Positions 17,039 through 23,471 of a stretch of DNA of 64,000 nucleotides are shown one piece after another (within the stretch, counting starts at the first letter, position 1; every line of letters begins with the position of its first letter). The position numbers were made by a program, and so were the translations under genes. The notes below the pieces were generated by a model. That model searched no databases and was not told where the DNA came from. It was given only the letters and a program-made list of their open reading frames with translations. Source of the stretch: Butyricicoccus sp. (GTDB taxonomy: Bacteria; Bacillota; Clostridia; Oscillospirales; Butyricicoccaceae); assembly GCA_020025885.1 (NCBI GenBank), contig JAHHRJ010000006.1, positions 1-64,000 of the forward strand. Reading direction: 5' to 3'.

Positions 17039-17368
17039 ATGGAAGAGAACACGGAATTACAAAAAGAAGAAAGCGTGACCCCTGAGACGATCGAATCACC
17101 TGCTGAAGAGATCGAAGAACCGATCGTCCCGCTGCACGAGCAAAAAGTTCTTGGTGTTTCGCGCTTTGCCTTCTGGGGTATTTTATTTGGCTATGGCGGC
17201 GGACTGATTCTCTGCGGTATAATTGGTATGCTTGCAAACATTGAGATCAACAACACGCTTTTATTCGGCATTGGTGGTGCCGCAACTGGATATTTCATCG
17301 GTGAACACATCACAAAGAAGATCACCGCAAACCAGCCTGCACAAGACAAATATTCCCAAAAACCATAA
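17039..17368 (+). CDS. Small two-helix membrane protein, unknown function
   Basis: 109 residues. The first half is strongly acidic and low complexity (EENTELQKEESVTPETIESPAEEIEEP), the second half holds two glycine-rich membrane segments (ILFGYGGGLILCGIIGMLA and LLFGIGGAATGYFIGEHI). The start at 17039 is set by AAAGGA nine bases upstream. The longer version at 16973 would begin before the promoter's -10 element. I recognise no family. A strong terminator follows. Confidence 0.75.
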   Translation: MEENTELQKEESVTPETIESPAEEIEEPIVPLHEQKVLGVSRFAFWGILFGYGGGLILCGIIGMLANIEINNTLLFGIGGAATGYFIGEHITKKITANQPAQDKYSQKP

Positions 17369-17371
17369 AAT

Positions 17372-17407
17372 AAAAAAGTGGATTGCATTTTCGCATTCCA
17401 CTTTTTT
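17372..17407 (+). terminator. Bidirectional intrinsic terminator
   Basis: AAAAAAGTGGA and TCCACTTTTTT, with inner TGC/GCA pairing, form a hairpin right after the stop at 17368. It also stands opposite the end of the 17458 minus-strand gene. Confidence 0.8.
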
Positions 17408-17457
17408 GTAACTTTTCACGCATATAAACGACACTTTTATGTATTTTTCGTTGTTTA

Positions 17458-17871
17458 TTACCCCCCCCCCCCCGAATTTTTTGACTTTTCTTTCAGCCAT
17501 CTATAAAACGTTCCACGTGCGACGCCGAGCATGTGCGCCGCATGTGCGCCGCTGATCTCATGTGTTTCATACATCCTGCGAACCTGCTCAAAGGACTCTT
17601 CTGACTTCCGCGAGGGGCGACCGATCGCCTTTCCGCCCGCCTGTGCCTGTTCAAATCCCTTGCGCTGTCGTGCGCGGAAGCTCTCACGGTTTGCAGTTGC
17701 TGCTTCATCGATCAATTCTTCTACTACATCCGAAATGAGTTGTTCTACCGTCAGCTTTCCGCAAAGTGTTTGCTGCAAGATGGCAGGATCTAACCCACGT
17801 GCCTCAATTCGTTCGGTAAGAACGGTCTGGATATCATCGTCCTTGATTTTTTTCAGTTCGGTAAACAGCAT
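17458..17871 (-). CDS. HTH protein with a serine-recombinase-like C-terminal tail, ending in a G13 tract
   Basis: 137 residues with start ATG at 17871 behind GGAAGGG. Residues about 63-133 (FRARQRKGFEQAQAGGKAIGR...SFEQVRRMYETHEISGAHAAHMLGVARGTFYRWLKE) read like the connecting helix and Hin-type helix-turn-helix of serine resolvases/invertases. The catalytic resolvase domain is absent and replaced by about 60 residues of unknown type (MLFTELKKIKDDDIQTVL...). It therefore probably binds DNA without recombining it. The last five codons are TCG plus twelve G, then TAA, so changes in the homopolymer would alter the C-terminus. Confidence 0.7.
   Translation of the reverse strand: MLFTELKKIKDDDIQTVLTERIEARGLDPAILQQTLCGKLTVEQLISDVVEELIDEAATANRESFRARQRKGFEQAQAGGKAIGRPSRKSEESFEQVRRMYETHEISGAHAAHMLGVARGTFYRWLKEKSKNSGGGG
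17461..17473. repeat. Homopolymer tract of 13 C (G on the coding strand)
   Basis: Thirteen C in a row, inside the last codons of the minus-strand HTH gene and directly before its TAA stop. It is by far the longest G/C homopolymer in the window and a candidate slippage site. Confidence 0.9.
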
Positions 17872-18055
17872 GATCGCCCTTCCCTTTCTCAAACAATAAC
17901 GTTTCAGAATTGTTAGATATCGTAATTTTTGTCTTGATTTTATCACATCATCCACAATTATTCAACCATAACTGCAGCCAAACACGGCATATCTCCAGCT
18001 ATAAAAAGTTCATTCTTTTAACATTGATTGCTATTTGTAATATTTTTATTAAATA

Positions 18056-18397
18056 TTACTCTTTTATCCAACTCTCCCAGATTTCTGGCTGATACCCTAC
18101 GGTTGCCTTTTTGCCGTTTCGTACAATCGGCGCCATAAACATTGCAGGTTCTTCCAGTAGCTTTTGCTCCTTGTCGCTTTCATATGCAAGGTATTGGAGT
18201 GCGGCTGCACCTTTCGCCTTGCTGTCGATGAGCGCATCAAGTGAGCCGACTGCACGTTTTACGCTTTCGAATTCCCCCTTGGACATGCCATAACGCACAA
18301 GATCGATGGACTGGAACTTGATACTACGTTCTTTGAACCAACGTTCTGCCTTTTTGGTATCAAATGATTTACTTTTTCCAAAAATTTGAATATTCAT
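18056..18397 (-). CDS. ArsC/Spx-fold protein without cysteines
   Basis: 113 residues with the thioredoxin-like ArsC fold order: IQIFGKSKSFDTKKAERWFKER (where arsenate reductases have a CXXC or single catalytic Cys before 'DTRKA'), ...YLAYESDKEQKLLEEPAMFMAPIVRNGKKATVGYQPEIW. The 'ML..P..M..PIV..G' segment is typical of ArsC/YffB proteins. The protein has no cysteine at all, so it cannot be a thiol-dependent arsenate reductase. A regulatory or glutathione-independent role is possible. Single gene with a terminator at 18434-18468 upstream of its start, shared with neighbours. Confidence 0.8.
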   Translation of the reverse strand: MNIQIFGKSKSFDTKKAERWFKERSIKFQSIDLVRYGMSKGEFESVKRAVGSLDALIDSKAKGAAALQYLAYESDKEQKLLEEPAMFMAPIVRNGKKATVGYQPEIWESWIKE

Positions 18398-18433
18398 AAA
18401 AATTCCTTTCTTTCCTGGTGATTCAGTTTATAG

Positions 18434-18468
18434 AAACAAGCCTCTGCATTTTGCAGAGGCTTGTTTTT
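18434..18468. terminator. Bidirectional intrinsic terminator
   Basis: ACAAGCCTCTGC and GCAGAGGCTTGT form a 12-bp stem around ATTTT, with A and T runs on both sides. It lies 75 bases downstream of the stalk-protein gene ending at 18544. Confidence 0.85.
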
Positions 18469-18512
18469 TGTAGTGGTGCGAAAAAAGCGTCACCATGTAA
18501 TATTTTTAAGGC

Positions 18513-18541
18513 AGCGCCGCAGATGCCATTGTGCGGTGTTG
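18513..18541 (-). repeat. 29-bp sequence repeated exactly at 55384-55412
   Basis: The 29 bases are the exact reverse complement of 55384-55412. They contain a small CCGCA/TGCGG hairpin. This copy lies three bases after the stop of the stalk-protein gene. Confidence 0.75.
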
Positions 18542-18543
18542 TC

Positions 18544-20298
18544 TTAAAGATCGTCGATGCTATCTACATCCGCGTCATCATCATCTGTGATGGTAATGCG
18601 TGCGAATGTTTCCTCGTTATCGAGATTACGCACATCTGCGCCTCTGCTGTTGCCACTCCAAGTGATGGTGATATCCGGATAATCGCGGGTATCCAGTTCA
18701 AAGTAAGTGGTATCGCCATCCTTCAGAGAGCTTACAGAAGTAATCTTCTTGCTGCCGTTTCGTTCTGTAACTTCGAGACTCTTGATATCCTTATCGGTAT
18801 CGTTATAGAGTGCAACAATAATCTTGTTGTCACGATCGGTATAGGTCTTGTTGTCAAAGCGTCTACTAGAATATCTGTCTAGATAAACAGTTGCATAAGA
18901 CTCGGTCTTGCCCAGATCTACTTGGAAATAGTCAAAGTCATTGTCACCGGTATCATAGAACAGAACCATATCATAGCTCCGATCGTCCGCAGCGCCCTTG
19001 AGTGCGACCTGACTGTAAGAAGACAGCCTGTTGCCGTCAAGTAAGTCTTCGCCATCGTGGTCGTCGATATCAAACTTGCGACCATCGCCCTTCTCCACGA
19101 GGAACGCATGATAGATCTTCTGATTGGTATTGTTCACGAGTGCGAGTGTGATATCGCCACTACTGTTGGAGTTGCCGAGGAACAGCTTTTCGCTACTGGA
19201 GAGGGTCAGGGTAGCGGTCTTTTCGGTGTCGCTCTTAAATTCCACCTTACCAGTAAACTCCTTGCCCTTGTTGTTCACAGCCTTAAAGTACCAAGTCTTT
19301 GTGCCATCGAGATCAATCTTGATGGTGGTGCTCTTCTTAGACTTTACGGTTTCGGAGGACAGCAGATTGTTTGCATCCGAGAATTTATTGGACTTGGACA
19401 TATAGAGCTCTTCCACATCGCGGCTGGAGTTGTTCTTGAACGTCAGCTCGGTTTCCGCAATGGTAACAGCCCTGTCGTTTGCCTGCTCGAACTTCTGACC
19501 TTCCTTAATCACGAGTGTTACATATGCATTTACGCCGTTGAGGTTCAGACCGCTGTAAATACGGGTACCCGCGCTGCCTTCGGTGTAGAAGTCATAGACG
19601 CGGAGCGTACCATTATCTGGCACAGAGATATAGAAAGAAGCGGTGCCGCCCTTGGAGAGCGTACCGGAGAGTGCATTCTCAGTACTGTACTGGAAAGAGC
19701 CAGTCAGACCATAGCGCAGGTTGGTGATATCCGCGCCAGTTTTGTTCACGACATCAATGCGGTAGTTCTTAGAAGTTACTGGTGGAGTAGAGTTGTCCGG
19801 ATATGTCACGGTAATCTGCTGTGCTGCCTGATTCCAAACACAGCTTGTGCCGGTGAACAGTTCCAGCGCGCGCACATGTACCATGGTTTTTCCGCCGCTT
19901 GTAAGATATGGTGCTTTATAAACGCCCTTGTTTGCGAGCATATCGCGGACTGTGTCGTCTACGGTTGCCTTGGTGCTTCCCGCGGTCAACTTTACAGTCT
20001 GATTGTCTTTGACCATCGTAACGGTACGTGTTTGTGCGTCCCAATCAAGGGTTCCACCCATTGCTTCCACAACGCCGCGGAGCGGGAGCATGGTGTAGCC
20101 ACCCTTATCGAGGACAGGCTTGCTTCCCTTGTCATCAATATTCTTGGCTGTACCATTGACCGTCATCGAGGTACTATTGATCGTGAGGACGATCGAGCCA
20201 TTTCCGGCTGCCGCTGCACGGGGTGCGAAAGTCGGCACCATTGTCAGTAGCATGGCAGCACTCATTGCAAGTGCGCCAAGCTGTTTGCGCAGTTTCAT
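18544..20298 (-). CDS. Secreted stalk-domain (copper amine oxidase N-domain) surface protein 1
   Basis: 584 residues with a signal peptide (LGALAMSAAMLLTMVPTFAPRAAAA). A copper amine oxidase-like N-terminal (stalk) domain follows at about residues 34-165 (SIVLTINSTSMTVNG...YTMLPLRGVVEAMGGTLDWDAQTRTVTM...MVHVRALELFTG). Then come about four beta-sandwich-like repeats with the recurring patterns 'ITLALVNNT', 'IIVALYNDT', 'ELTFKNNSSRDVEELYMSKSNKF'. It ends in an acidic tail (DDDDADVDSIDDL). The stalk domain is a common surface module in Clostridia and does not imply oxidase activity. It is a paralogue of the next gene; probable role: wall or extracellular matrix. Confidence 0.85.
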   Translation of the reverse strand: MKLRKQLGALAMSAAMLLTMVPTFAPRAAAAGNGSIVLTINSTSMTVNGTAKNIDDKGSKPVLDKGGYTMLPLRGVVEAMGGTLDWDAQTRTVTMVKDNQTVKLTAGSTKATVDDTVRDMLANKGVYKAPYLTSGGKTMVHVRALELFTGTSCVWNQAAQQITVTYPDNSTPPVTSKNYRIDVVNKTGADITNLRYGLTGSFQYSTENALSGTLSKGGTASFYISVPDNGTLRVYDFYTEGSAGTRIYSGLNLNGVNAYVTLVIKEGQKFEQANDRAVTIAETELTFKNNSSRDVEELYMSKSNKFSDANNLLSSETVKSKKSTTIKIDLDGTKTWYFKAVNNKGKEFTGKVEFKSDTEKTATLTLSSSEKLFLGNSNSSGDITLALVNNTNQKIYHAFLVEKGDGRKFDIDDHDGEDLLDGNRLSSYSQVALKGAADDRSYDMVLFYDTGDNDFDYFQVDLGKTESYATVYLDRYSSRRFDNKTYTDRDNKIIVALYNDTDKDIKSLEVTERNGSKKITSVSSLKDGDTTYFELDTRDYPDITITWSGNSRGADVRNLDNEETFARITITDDDDADVDSIDDL

Positions 20299-20354
20299 TT
20301 TTTGTTCCTCCTTAGTAAGGTGTAGGGAATGCAGCGCTGCACACCCTGTTTTTC

Positions 20355-20392
20355 AAAAATCCCCCGACCGGAATGGCCGGGGGATTTTTTTA
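20355..20392 (-). terminator. Terminator between the two stalk-protein genes
   Basis: ATCCCCCGACC and GGCCGGGGGAT form a GC-rich stem, with A/T runs outside on both strands. It lies just past the stop of the 20399 gene. Confidence 0.88.
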
Positions 20393-20398
20393 CGAAAG

Positions 20399-22504
20399 TT
20401 ATTCGCCGTCTTCTTTTGCGCCGTTGCGATCAACTGTGATCTGAACATAGTAGTTATAATCGTCAAGATCAATGTTATCGAGAACTACGCGGGTATTATC
20501 ATCAAAGACAAACAGGAAGTCATAGTAACCATAGTTTTTCCATTCGTCTGTGTTGATTCTATTGGAGCTTCCGTTTTTGCTGTTGATGGAATTGAAGATT
20601 TCCTTTGTGAAGTCGCTTTCACGGTTGTCATCCTCATCCTTGCGCTCTGCGTCACGAACCATGATCTTCTTGATGGACTTGCTGCTATCATTGTTATAGA
20701 TGCTCAGAACCAGTCTGTCATCGCCCAGCTTATCCGAATAGTCATCATAGTTAGAGTATTTGAGGCTATCAGAAGAAAGTGAAGTAATGCAGATTACGCC
20801 GATATTAGAGATATTGCGGCTGAAGGAGATCTTCTGTGCTGCGAAGTGATCCTTATCTGTGAATACGATCAGCTCAAGCTCATTGTCGTCCCGACCATAG
20901 AGGTCAAGATCGAATGTGCCATACTCGCCTGCGTCAAGATCGCCAACATCGGTGTAATCGTCGTCAAAATCATCATACTTCCAGCTGTTCCTGTACTTAT
21001 CTTCCTTTGGATCAAGGATAAACATACCATAGATATCCTTATCGGTCAGGTTTGCGATCAGCAAACCGTCGTTAGAAGAAGTATCAGAGCCGAGAATAAA
21101 GTCGCCACTGCGCTTGAGTGTGATGGTTGCGGACTTCTGGGTTATGCTGGAGAAGGTCACTCTGCCGCTCTCAAGCACCTTACCGTTCTTATCGTATGCA
21201 CGGATATACCAAGTGCGGGAGCCAGCCAGATCAAATTTAAAGTCATCTGTGCTGCCGCTTCTGGTGGTGTCGATGAGGTTTTCTGCATCGCGGAAAGCAG
21301 AGTCTGTGTTTCTTGCAGCCATACGCAGCTCATAAACCGTCTTACCAGAGTTGTTCTTAAAAGTAACGGAGGTATTTCCGTAAGTGCCGTTATTGCCCGA
21401 AGTCGAGCTATTGTAGGACACCTGACCGTTTGCATTGAAGCGGATCAGCTGTGTGCCGCCCCACTGGCTTGCTACGTTTACGCCGCTGAAAGTGTACTGC
21501 ACACCGCTTGCATAGGTCACGCGGAAGTCATAGTATGGACGTGCGGACATATACTGCACAGGCAGTAAGATAGACGTATTGTTCATCAGGTAGCCGTTTG
21601 GAAGCAGTTCACTGGACCAGATGTTGCTGCCAGCCGGGCCATACACGATCGAGCGGATATGCTGACCAGTTGCATTATACAGGCTGATGTTACCAGTGGC
21701 ATCTGCGCCGGAGCCGATCATGCCATCCAGCATGAGGGTGCAGTGTTCCGCGTCGATGATATTGAGGCTGCCGTTTGCGCCAGCCTTACTGAAATCAAGA
21801 TCACGCCAGTAAGCCTTAAAGCCCTGATAGCTGGTACCCTGCAAGTCATACTTCTGCTTTGCAACATTTGCGGTCACATCTGCGATGCTGTTCATATAGA
21901 GCGGGGTTTTCAGGATGTTCTCACTCCAGTTCTGTGTGCCAGCCGGAGCAAGACGCAGTTCGGTGTATGTGATGCCCGAAGTATTTGTGATGCGCAGCGC
22001 CAGCTCCTGACCACCCGGCGTCGAGCCAGCGACCATTGGGTAAACGACTGTTGCCTGACGTGTATCCGCGCGCCAATTGACCGTCACACCCGGGAAGAAC
22101 TCGAGTGAACGCAGCCAAACGTAAGTTCTGCCGTTATCGGTGAACGGCGCAATACTCATTTGCTTTTGATTGCCGTTGGAGTATGCAACCTTGCTGCCGA
22201 GTGTCATGGTGACAACAGAGCCGTTGTACTTCATAACGATCTGTTTTGCAGCGGCGTTCCAAGTAACGGTACCGCCCATATTTTCCACCACCGAACGGAG
22301 CGGAAGCATTGTGCTGCCCTTGTACAGTGTTGCACGAGAGCCTTCTGCATCAATGGTCTTTGCTGCACCATTGACAGACATGGTCGGACTTCCGATCGTG
22401 AGCACGATCGCGCCAGTTGGATTGGCGTTTGCAGCAAATGCGGTCATGCTCATGAGCATAGACAGGGCAACAACGAGAGCCCCCAAACGCTTGAACTTTT
22501 TCAT
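20399..22504 (-). CDS. Secreted stalk-domain (copper amine oxidase N-domain) surface protein 2
   Basis: 701 residues, same architecture as protein 1: signal peptide (LGALVVALSMLMSMTAFAANA), stalk domain (IVLTIGSPTMSVNGAAKTID...MLPLRSVVENMGGTVTWNAAAKQIVM...YVWLRSLEFFPGVTVNW), then several Ig-like repeats ('ALRITNTSGITYTELRLAP', 'SVTFKNNSGKTVYELRMAAR', 'LVLSIYNNDSSKSIKKIMV'). It ends in ITVDRNGAKEDGE. Like its neighbour it has no SLH domain, so attachment may go through the stalk domain. A terminator separates the two genes, so each is its own unit. It arose by tandem duplication followed by large divergence. Confidence 0.85.
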   Translation of the reverse strand: MKKFKRLGALVVALSMLMSMTAFAANANPTGAIVLTIGSPTMSVNGAAKTIDAEGSRATLYKGSTMLPLRSVVENMGGTVTWNAAAKQIVMKYNGSVVTMTLGSKVAYSNGNQKQMSIAPFTDNGRTYVWLRSLEFFPGVTVNWRADTRQATVVYPMVAGSTPGGQELALRITNTSGITYTELRLAPAGTQNWSENILKTPLYMNSIADVTANVAKQKYDLQGTSYQGFKAYWRDLDFSKAGANGSLNIIDAEHCTLMLDGMIGSGADATGNISLYNATGQHIRSIVYGPAGSNIWSSELLPNGYLMNNTSILLPVQYMSARPYYDFRVTYASGVQYTFSGVNVASQWGGTQLIRFNANGQVSYNSSTSGNNGTYGNTSVTFKNNSGKTVYELRMAARNTDSAFRDAENLIDTTRSGSTDDFKFDLAGSRTWYIRAYDKNGKVLESGRVTFSSITQKSATITLKRSGDFILGSDTSSNDGLLIANLTDKDIYGMFILDPKEDKYRNSWKYDDFDDDYTDVGDLDAGEYGTFDLDLYGRDDNELELIVFTDKDHFAAQKISFSRNISNIGVICITSLSSDSLKYSNYDDYSDKLGDDRLVLSIYNNDSSKSIKKIMVRDAERKDEDDNRESDFTKEIFNSINSKNGSSNRINTDEWKNYGYYDFLFVFDDNTRVVLDNIDLDDYNYYVQITVDRNGAKEDGE

Positions 22505-22664
22505 GTTTGAATCAACCTCCTTATTTCGAGTGACCCCGCTGGGCGGGGTGCGCGCAGCTGGGACAGGATACCTTGTATCCTTATTCTATCATATATGACG
22601 AATCGGAACAATGAAAAGTTCCCGATTAGCCGTAAAATTTAACAAAATTTAAAATGATTTCAAA

Positions 22665-22697
22665 AATTAAAAAAACACTATTTTGATAGAAATAGTG
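22665..22697 (-). terminator. Minus-strand terminator beyond the orphan antisense RNA
   Basis: CACTATTT and AAATAGTG form a stem, followed on the minus strand by seven T. It could end read-through of the RNA starting near 22835. Confidence 0.7.
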
Positions 22698-22743
22698 CTT
22701 GATTTGATCGTATATGACATGATTTGCATGTATTTTTAAGGAC

Positions 22744-22835
22744 AAGCAAAATGACCGCCCCAATGCTCAAATAGTGCGGTCATTTTAACAAAGCTTTGAG
22801 GGCATAACCGCTTACTGGTACGCGCCCTTTTTTGT
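22744..22835 (-). ncRNA. Orphan antitoxin-like small RNA (copy 1)
   Basis: About 92 nucleotides, from a predicted A start at 22835 to the hairpin AAAATGACCGC/GCGGTCATTTT (22748-22786) plus U tract. Its 5' end (GGGCGCGTACCAGTAAGCGG) is almost identical to the antitoxin of the complete module at 23088-23179. No intact toxin frame lies opposite it; only a decayed match is left (…AAAATGACCG near 22748). It is divergent from the toxin gene, with the promoters back to back. Confidence 0.65.
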
Positions 22836-22841
22836 ACTTTC

Positions 22842-22870
22842 AGTATAATCCCGTTCCCGCTCTTTGTCAA
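22842..22870 (-). promoter_or_regulatory. Promoter of antitoxin-like RNA copy 1
   Basis: Minus strand: TTGACA (22870-22865) and TATACT (22847-22842) with a 17-base spacer. The sequence is almost identical to the promoter at 23186-23214. The -35 is a perfect match. Confidence 0.85.
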
Positions 22871-22882
22871 GTCATTCTTTTC

Positions 22883-22911
22883 TTGAAAAACCGCACATTC
22901 TGTGGTATTCT
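22883..22911 (+). promoter_or_regulatory. Promoter of the type I toxin mRNA
   Basis: TTGAAA (22883-22888) and TATTCT (22906-22911) with a 17-base spacer; predicted start near 22918, giving a leader of about 93 nucleotides before the toxin ATG. Its -35 is 12 bases from the -35 of the divergent promoter. Confidence 0.7.
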
Positions 22912-22936
22912 GGAAACAGGAAAAATATACTTTTCA

Positions 22937-22971
22937 GCGCGTACCAATATTCACGGTAGGCGGTTATGTCC
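22937..22971 (+). other. Toxin leader segment complementary to the toxin mRNA 3' end
   Basis: GCGCGTACCA (22937-22946) can pair with TGGTATGCGC (23160-23169), and GCGGTTATGTCC (22960-22971) with GGGCATAACCGC (23144-23155). Each pairing needs only one G-U wobble. The leader thus could fold back on the terminator hairpin of the same mRNA. Confidence 0.75.
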
Positions 22972-23010
22972 TCCATTCTTTCCTTTCGGAATAGAAAGGG
23001 GGTGGCGCGA

Positions 23011-23097
23011 ATGATTACATATACAGAGTTTTTTCAATTCTGTTTGGTTCTCATCAGCTTTGCTGGTTTGATTATTCAAATGACCAGAAAAAAATGA
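23011..23097 (+). CDS. Type I toxin: 28-residue holin-like membrane peptide
   Basis: Too short for usual gene finding. It encodes 28 residues: a short polar start (MITYTEFFQF), a hydrophobic helix (CLVLISFAGLIIQ) and a basic tail (MTRKK). This matches the pattern of small holin-like type I toxins (Hol_Tox, TxpA/BsrG/Fst-like) of Firmicutes. The ribosome-binding site is AAAGGGGGTG seven bases before the ATG. The mRNA has its own promoter and terminator, and an antisense RNA covers its last codons and 3' UTR. Probable action: membrane depolarisation when the antitoxin RNA is lost. Family assignment is by pattern only. Confidence 0.78.
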   Translation: MITYTEFFQFCLVLISFAGLIIQMTRKK

Positions 23098-23179
23098 CCG
23101 CCCTTTGTCCAGAAGATAACGGTCATTAGACTTATTTCCTAATGGGCATAACCGCTTACTGGTATGCGCCCTTTTTTGT
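23088..23179 (-). ncRNA. Antitoxin RNA (copy 2), antisense to the toxin mRNA 3' end
   Basis: Predicted A start at 23179, promoter at 23186-23214. It runs through the complement of the toxin terminator hairpin and ends at TGACCG...CGGTCA followed by seven T (complement of 23088-23094), right in the toxin's last Lys codons. The 92-nucleotide RNA is fully complementary to the toxin mRNA from its last codons to its terminator, as expected for a convergent 3'-overlapping type I antitoxin such as RatA or SR4. Confidence 0.78.
23144..23177 (+). terminator. Terminator of the toxin mRNA
   Basis: GGGCATAACCGCTTACTGGT then ATGCGCCC forms a hairpin followed by six T (23172-23177). The same hairpin, on the other strand, forms the 5' end of the antitoxin RNA. 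A near-identical hairpin with T6 lies at copy 1 (about 22800-22833). Confidence 0.85.
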
Positions 23180-23185
23180 ACTTTC

Positions 23186-23214
23186 AGTATAAGCCTGTTC
23201 CTGCTCTTTGTCAA
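23186..23214 (-). promoter_or_regulatory. Promoter of the antitoxin RNA (copy 2)
   Basis: Minus strand: TTGACA (23214-23209) and TATACT (23191-23186), 17-base spacer. It is closer to consensus than the toxin promoter, as expected for an antitoxin in excess. Confidence 0.88.
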
Positions 23215-23393
23215 GCCATTTACCGCAAAAATCCACATAGCTAAGACTACAGTGTTGTCTTTACAAAAATCCGATAGGAAATTCTGCAAGGTTTGACCTG
23301 CTTTCATTATCCTCCAGCAAAAGTGCTCTGAATTTCGATATCTTCAAAATTCAGCCTTGTCTTTGTGACAAGGCTTAATTTTTGCGTTTGTGC

Positions 23394-23421
23394 AAAAAGG
23401 AGCACTCCTTTCGGAGTGCCC
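23394..23421 (-). terminator. Terminator of SLH protein gene 1
   Basis: GGCACTCC and GGAGTGCTCC form a hairpin around GAAA on the minus strand, followed by a T5 tract, 50 bases after the stop. A similar hairpin with the same spacing follows the paralogous gene (31130-31160). Confidence 0.85.
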
Positions 23422-23471
23422 CAATTTGTGACCTAGAGTATAAACTTTAGGTTGTTCATACTGCTATGCAA

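Noticed and set aside
22832..23014. 60-codon plus-strand frame overlapping the toxin start
   Set aside because: It crosses two promoters and lacks a ribosome-binding site; the 28-residue toxin frame fits much better.
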